Shown: positions 61,548 through 64,000 of the stretch, in pieces
Layout of the letters: each line of letters starts with the position of its first letter
Numbering within the stretch: the first letter of the stretch is position 1
Origin: an uncultured Methanobrevibacter sp.
Lineage (GTDB): Archaea > Methanobacteriota > Methanobacteria > Methanobacteriales > Methanobacteriaceae
DNA length: 64,000 nt
Direction: 5' to 3'
Assembly (NCBI RefSeq): GCF_902769175.1
Contig: NZ_CACXNW010000008.1
Span: 56,841 to 120,840, forward strand
Position numbers and translations under genes: made by a program
Notes under the pieces: model-generated
The model's input: only the letters and a program-made list of their open reading frames with translations
Told to the model about the DNA's origin: nothing
Databases searched by the model: none

Positions 61548-62062
61548 ATTTCATCTGATGTTAAATATTCATCACCAAAGTAATAACCAGCCATGAAATC
61601 AAAATCCTTGTCTTTTAATATATCTAAACAATTAGATTGAGCAATATCTTTTTTAATTTGTTCTGTAAATTCTTTATATGAACCTTTTGTTGAATCTAGG
61701 TTAGCTTCGATTCCATATCTTGCTAATGTACTATTAAAATCATTGGTCTCTTCACATGGCAATTTATCTCTTATAAATTTTTCAATTTCATAAAAAACAC
61801 CTTCGACACATTTGGACCAGTAATATGATATTCTACATTCTTCAGTTGCATGTCTAGAAATAGCTAAGTATATATCTCTACAATCCGGATTTTCAGAGTT
61901 TTTATAGGTGTATGGAATATACACTCTTTCTGCATCATATTTGTATCCTTTTGCTTTTAATTTATCATCTACTTTATAGTATGAATGTTCTTGAATAAAT
62001 TCTTCTCTTTCTTTTTTATATTCTTCATCAGTTTTATTTTGAGTATAATTTTCTTTTTGCAT
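61517..62062 (-). CDS. Hypothetical protein in the primase operon
   Basis: 181 residues from ATG 62062, which follows an aggtgat site. Hydrophilic, charged N-terminus (KTDEEYKKEREEFIQEH) and a YDAERVYIPYTYKN segment. No known domain recognised. Its end overlaps the next gene by ATGA or by 31 bp. One extra A near 61545 would fuse it to the CHC2 finger, giving a layout similar to the neighbouring primase-CHC2 protein; this is only a possibility. Confidence 0.72.
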   Translation of the reverse strand: MQKENYTQNKTDEEYKKEREEFIQEHSYYKVDDKLKAKGYKYDAERVYIPYTYKNSENPDCRDIYLAISRHATEECRISYYWSKCVEGVFYEIEKFIRDKLPCEETNDFNSTLARYGIEANLDSTKGSYKEFTEQIKKDIAQSNCLDILKDKDFDFMAGYYFGDEYLTSDEICLIYLIDAI

Positions 62063-62077
62063 ATATATCACCTTTTC

Positions 62078-63244
62078 TTATTGGAGATTTAATATCTCCT
62101 TTAAATTCATCAACATTTCGTTTTTAGTTTTAGAGCGGGTTACCTGCATTACAAAATCGTATTTGTTAAGATTCACTCCACAGGCACTACAATAAAAACG
62201 ATTCTTAAAAGCTACTGCACTTGGATGAGTATCATCATGAAATGGGCAGCAGTAGGTATTTCTATTTTCATATTCGGCTACTGGTTCACCTAATGTTAAA
62301 ATAGCTAAGTATCTTAAGTCAACATTTTCAAACATGTTATCATAGTGACCAGCAGTTTTATGTATTACTGTACGTTTTTTATTTTCTCTTTTTATCTCCT
62401 TATTAAAATCATCATTTAATGATGCTAATAAATCATTGAAAGAACTAGGAGCATAATATTCATCAATACGAAATTCAACAGGTTTATTTTTGTTTTTACC
62501 TATTAAGTCAAGGGTTTCTTCATAACTTATATCATTTGGTATTGGTTGACAATATAGTTTTGTTTTTGAGTTAATGCTGTAAGGGACTCGTTGAAGCCTC
62601 CGGTGTGGATCACGATTTACGGCAAGGTCAAGTGTATCTAAAACTAAAGTCTTTTGAAAAACACTAGCTAGATGTTAGCTAATCTTACCAATTTGATTTA
62701 ACTGCAACTCTCCAAAGAAAACGTTAACATGAAAACCTTTACTTCCACTAGCAATTAGATATGCTTTGACTCCTTTAGTACGTAAGTAATCACATAATTT
62801 AATAGCTTCTACAAAAGGTTTTTCAAGCAGGTCCTCATCAAAGATTAAAGACCTATATCTGCTTTGTAAGGACTTGATTTTTTCTCTTCTCTTTCTACCA
62901 ACTAAATTAGATTGTGTATCGAGAATTTCCTTTTTAATTTCTGAAGCTCTATTATCTGAGACATCAAAGTCAAAAAATAATCTATCATAGTACCTTTTAC
63001 TATTATCTTTCTTTTTGTATTCAGGTAAAGTTTTATAATAGCTAATTTCCGCTCCGAGAAGCCCATGTATTCCAGAACGATATTTTAAATTTAAAAAATT
63101 TAGGAAGGTTTCTGAAGGGTCATCATCTTCTTTATAATCGTTACAGTTTAGGAAAAGAGGTTGTGATACCTCATGGAGGTATCGAACATCTCTGTAATAA
63201 TTGCCATTATAGTAATCATGATGATAATCTCGTAAGGTATACAT
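62078..63244 (-). pseudogene. Archaeo-eukaryotic primase with C-terminal CHC2 zinc finger, in-frame TAA
   Basis: 388 codons in one frame with a single TAA at codon 190 (62677-62675). Before it are AEP motif I (LFFDFDVSD, 89-97) and motif II (SGSKGFHVNVFF, about 166-177). After it, in the same frame, come LVLDTLDLAVNRDPHRRLQR with the third active-site Asp, RVPYSINSKTKL, a basic linker, and a CHC2 finger (CCPFHDDTHPSAV, FYCSACGVNL). The fusion suggests a plasmid- or virus-type replication primase. The short product of 189 residues would lack motif III. The start ATG overlaps the upstream stop by one base. The TAA could be a mutation or an error. Confidence 0.83.
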
Positions 63245-64000
63245 TAGCCATCACCTAGAAGTTTTTTAAAGCTTTCACTAGCTTCGTAGTAAATCTCATC
63301 ATTTATTTTGTTTTGTGAAACTAACTGGCTGTTTACTAAATCATTTACGCATTTACCTACTGAAATAGCTAGAAAATCAACACTCACATCATCCTCTTCA
63401 TGTATTTTATCAGTGAGTTCTTTTGCAGTCAAACTCTCATTTTTTAAGCATAATCCAATATTATATGCTAATTCAGTATTACTAATATCACTTGTATAAC
63501 TTGTTAAATAAGAGTTAACACCAATTTTCCTACCTTTTTCATCTGATGGAGCATTTTCTACCACTTCTTGAAGGTTGTGTAATTTGTCTTCATCATCAGA
63601 TGGGGTCATTATTTTTGAATTTTTTATGATACTGCCAACATCTTTTACATAGGTTAAATCAACGTATTTAGCATCATATAGATTGACAGAATAATTATCA
63701 AAATCAAACCCTTTTATTGCACCATCTATAAAATCATAATATGAATTATAATCCTTTACAGTAATTTTAACTGTATAATTTTCACAGTAAGAATTTAGAT
63801 ACTCCCACCCCTCTTCATTAATTGAAATATTAGACAAGGTTAACAAAGAGTATAGAACATCTAATTTGAAGTTTAAGGTATTAATATGCTTGTCATTTTC
63901 AATTTGACAACCAACACAACCATTATTTTTAGCATCAGGGTCATCATTACTCTTTTTTATTTTGTAATATGTCCAAGGTGATGACCTGTTATCGGAATCA
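63244..64000 (-). CDS. Hypothetical protein, 5' end outside the window
   Basis: The frame is open from 63244 through the right edge of the window, so at least 251 residues are visible and the start is missing. Near the edge it has SSPWTYYKIKKS and a CVGC pair, then a body with LTLSNISINEEGWEYL and ends EASESFKKLLGDG, a segment that may be a small helical DNA-binding domain. An internal TTG at 63846 is not a likely start since coding potential continues upstream. Its stop overlaps the primase ATG by one base, showing translational coupling. Not recognised; likely part of the same mobile replication module. Confidence 0.7.
   Translation of the reverse strand, partial: DSDNRSSPWTYYKIKKSNDDPDAKNNGCVGCQIENDKHINTLNFKLDVLYSLLTLSNISINEEGWEYLNSYCENYTVKITVKDYNSYYDFIDGAIKGFDFDNYSVNLYDAKYVDLTYVKDVGSIIKNSKIMTPSDDEDKLHNLQEVVENAPSDEKGRKIGVNSYLTSYTSDISNTELAYNIGLCLKNESLTAKELTDKIHEEDDVSVDFLAISVGKCVNDLVNSQLVSQNKINDEIYYEASESFKKLLGDG

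Noticed and set aside
1-64000. tRNA and rRNA genes
   Set aside because: I looked for GC-rich cloverleaf-like stretches and T-loop sequences and saw none; I could not run a covariance search, so a missed tRNA is possible.

Overview
The window is AT-rich archaeal DNA (roughly 30% GC by eye) that fits the Methanobacteriales, most likely Methanobrevibacter or a close gut or rumen relative. The main clues are: genes for methanogen cofactors (comB and comC for coenzyme M, cofG for F420, mptA for methanopterin); a family-B DNA polymerase gene that stops just after its DTD motif, as in the split PolB of Methanothermobacter; archaeal psmB, fttA/aCPSF1, trm1, taw2 and a geranylgeranyl reductase; and two long secreted beta-helix adhesin-like genes typical of gut Methanobrevibacter.

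Layout. 1-3.5 kb: an adhesin-like gene on the minus strand with one in-frame TGA. 4.2-10.1 kb: pyrD-pyrK, an AI-2E-family membrane protein, polB1, a DGC zinc protein and an unknown protein, all on plus. 11-21.2 kb: core genes comC, purM, fttA, psmB, taw2, a frameshifted geranylgeranyl reductase, cofG and an unknown. 21.6-26.6 kb: a second, broken adhesin-like gene. 26.8-53.6 kb: mixed housekeeping, transport and redox genes (small zinc-ribbon proteins, an ABC1 kinase, mptA, an Lrp regulator, trm1, a DegT aminotransferase, an NCS2 permease, a tRNA thiolase, ion transporters, TraB, comB, serS, a solute-binding protein, nitroreductase, a MalY-like enzyme, ArsC-like, aldo-keto reductase, flavodoxin, glutathione peroxidase). 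53.7-61.1 kb: a defence island with a Gabija pair (GajA and GajB), preceded in the same operon by a nuclease plus DUF2075/Schlafen-type helicase and divergent from a second copy of that helicase. 61.2-64 kb: a leftward operon with an archaeo-eukaryotic primase fused to a CHC2 zinc finger, a second CHC2 protein and two unknowns, looking like the replication module of an integrated plasmid or virus; it runs off the right edge.

Two features run through the whole window. First, at least ten genes are broken by small indels, mostly one base missing from a short A or T run, including a gene expected to be essential. This looks more like consensus sequence error than decay, though some breaks (an in-frame TGA, an in-frame TAA and a 66-bp insertion) are of other kinds. 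Second, most long intergenic gaps carry short tandem repeats whose sequences are unrelated but whose unit length clusters near 41-54 bp, and several of these copy the 3' end and stop codon of the neighbouring gene.

The most interesting regulatory signal is a near-identical block of about 45 bp (palindrome, BRE, TATA box with the same spacing) upstream of the first adhesin and of a 49-residue membrane protein 24 kb away. No tRNA, rRNA or CRISPR array was seen.
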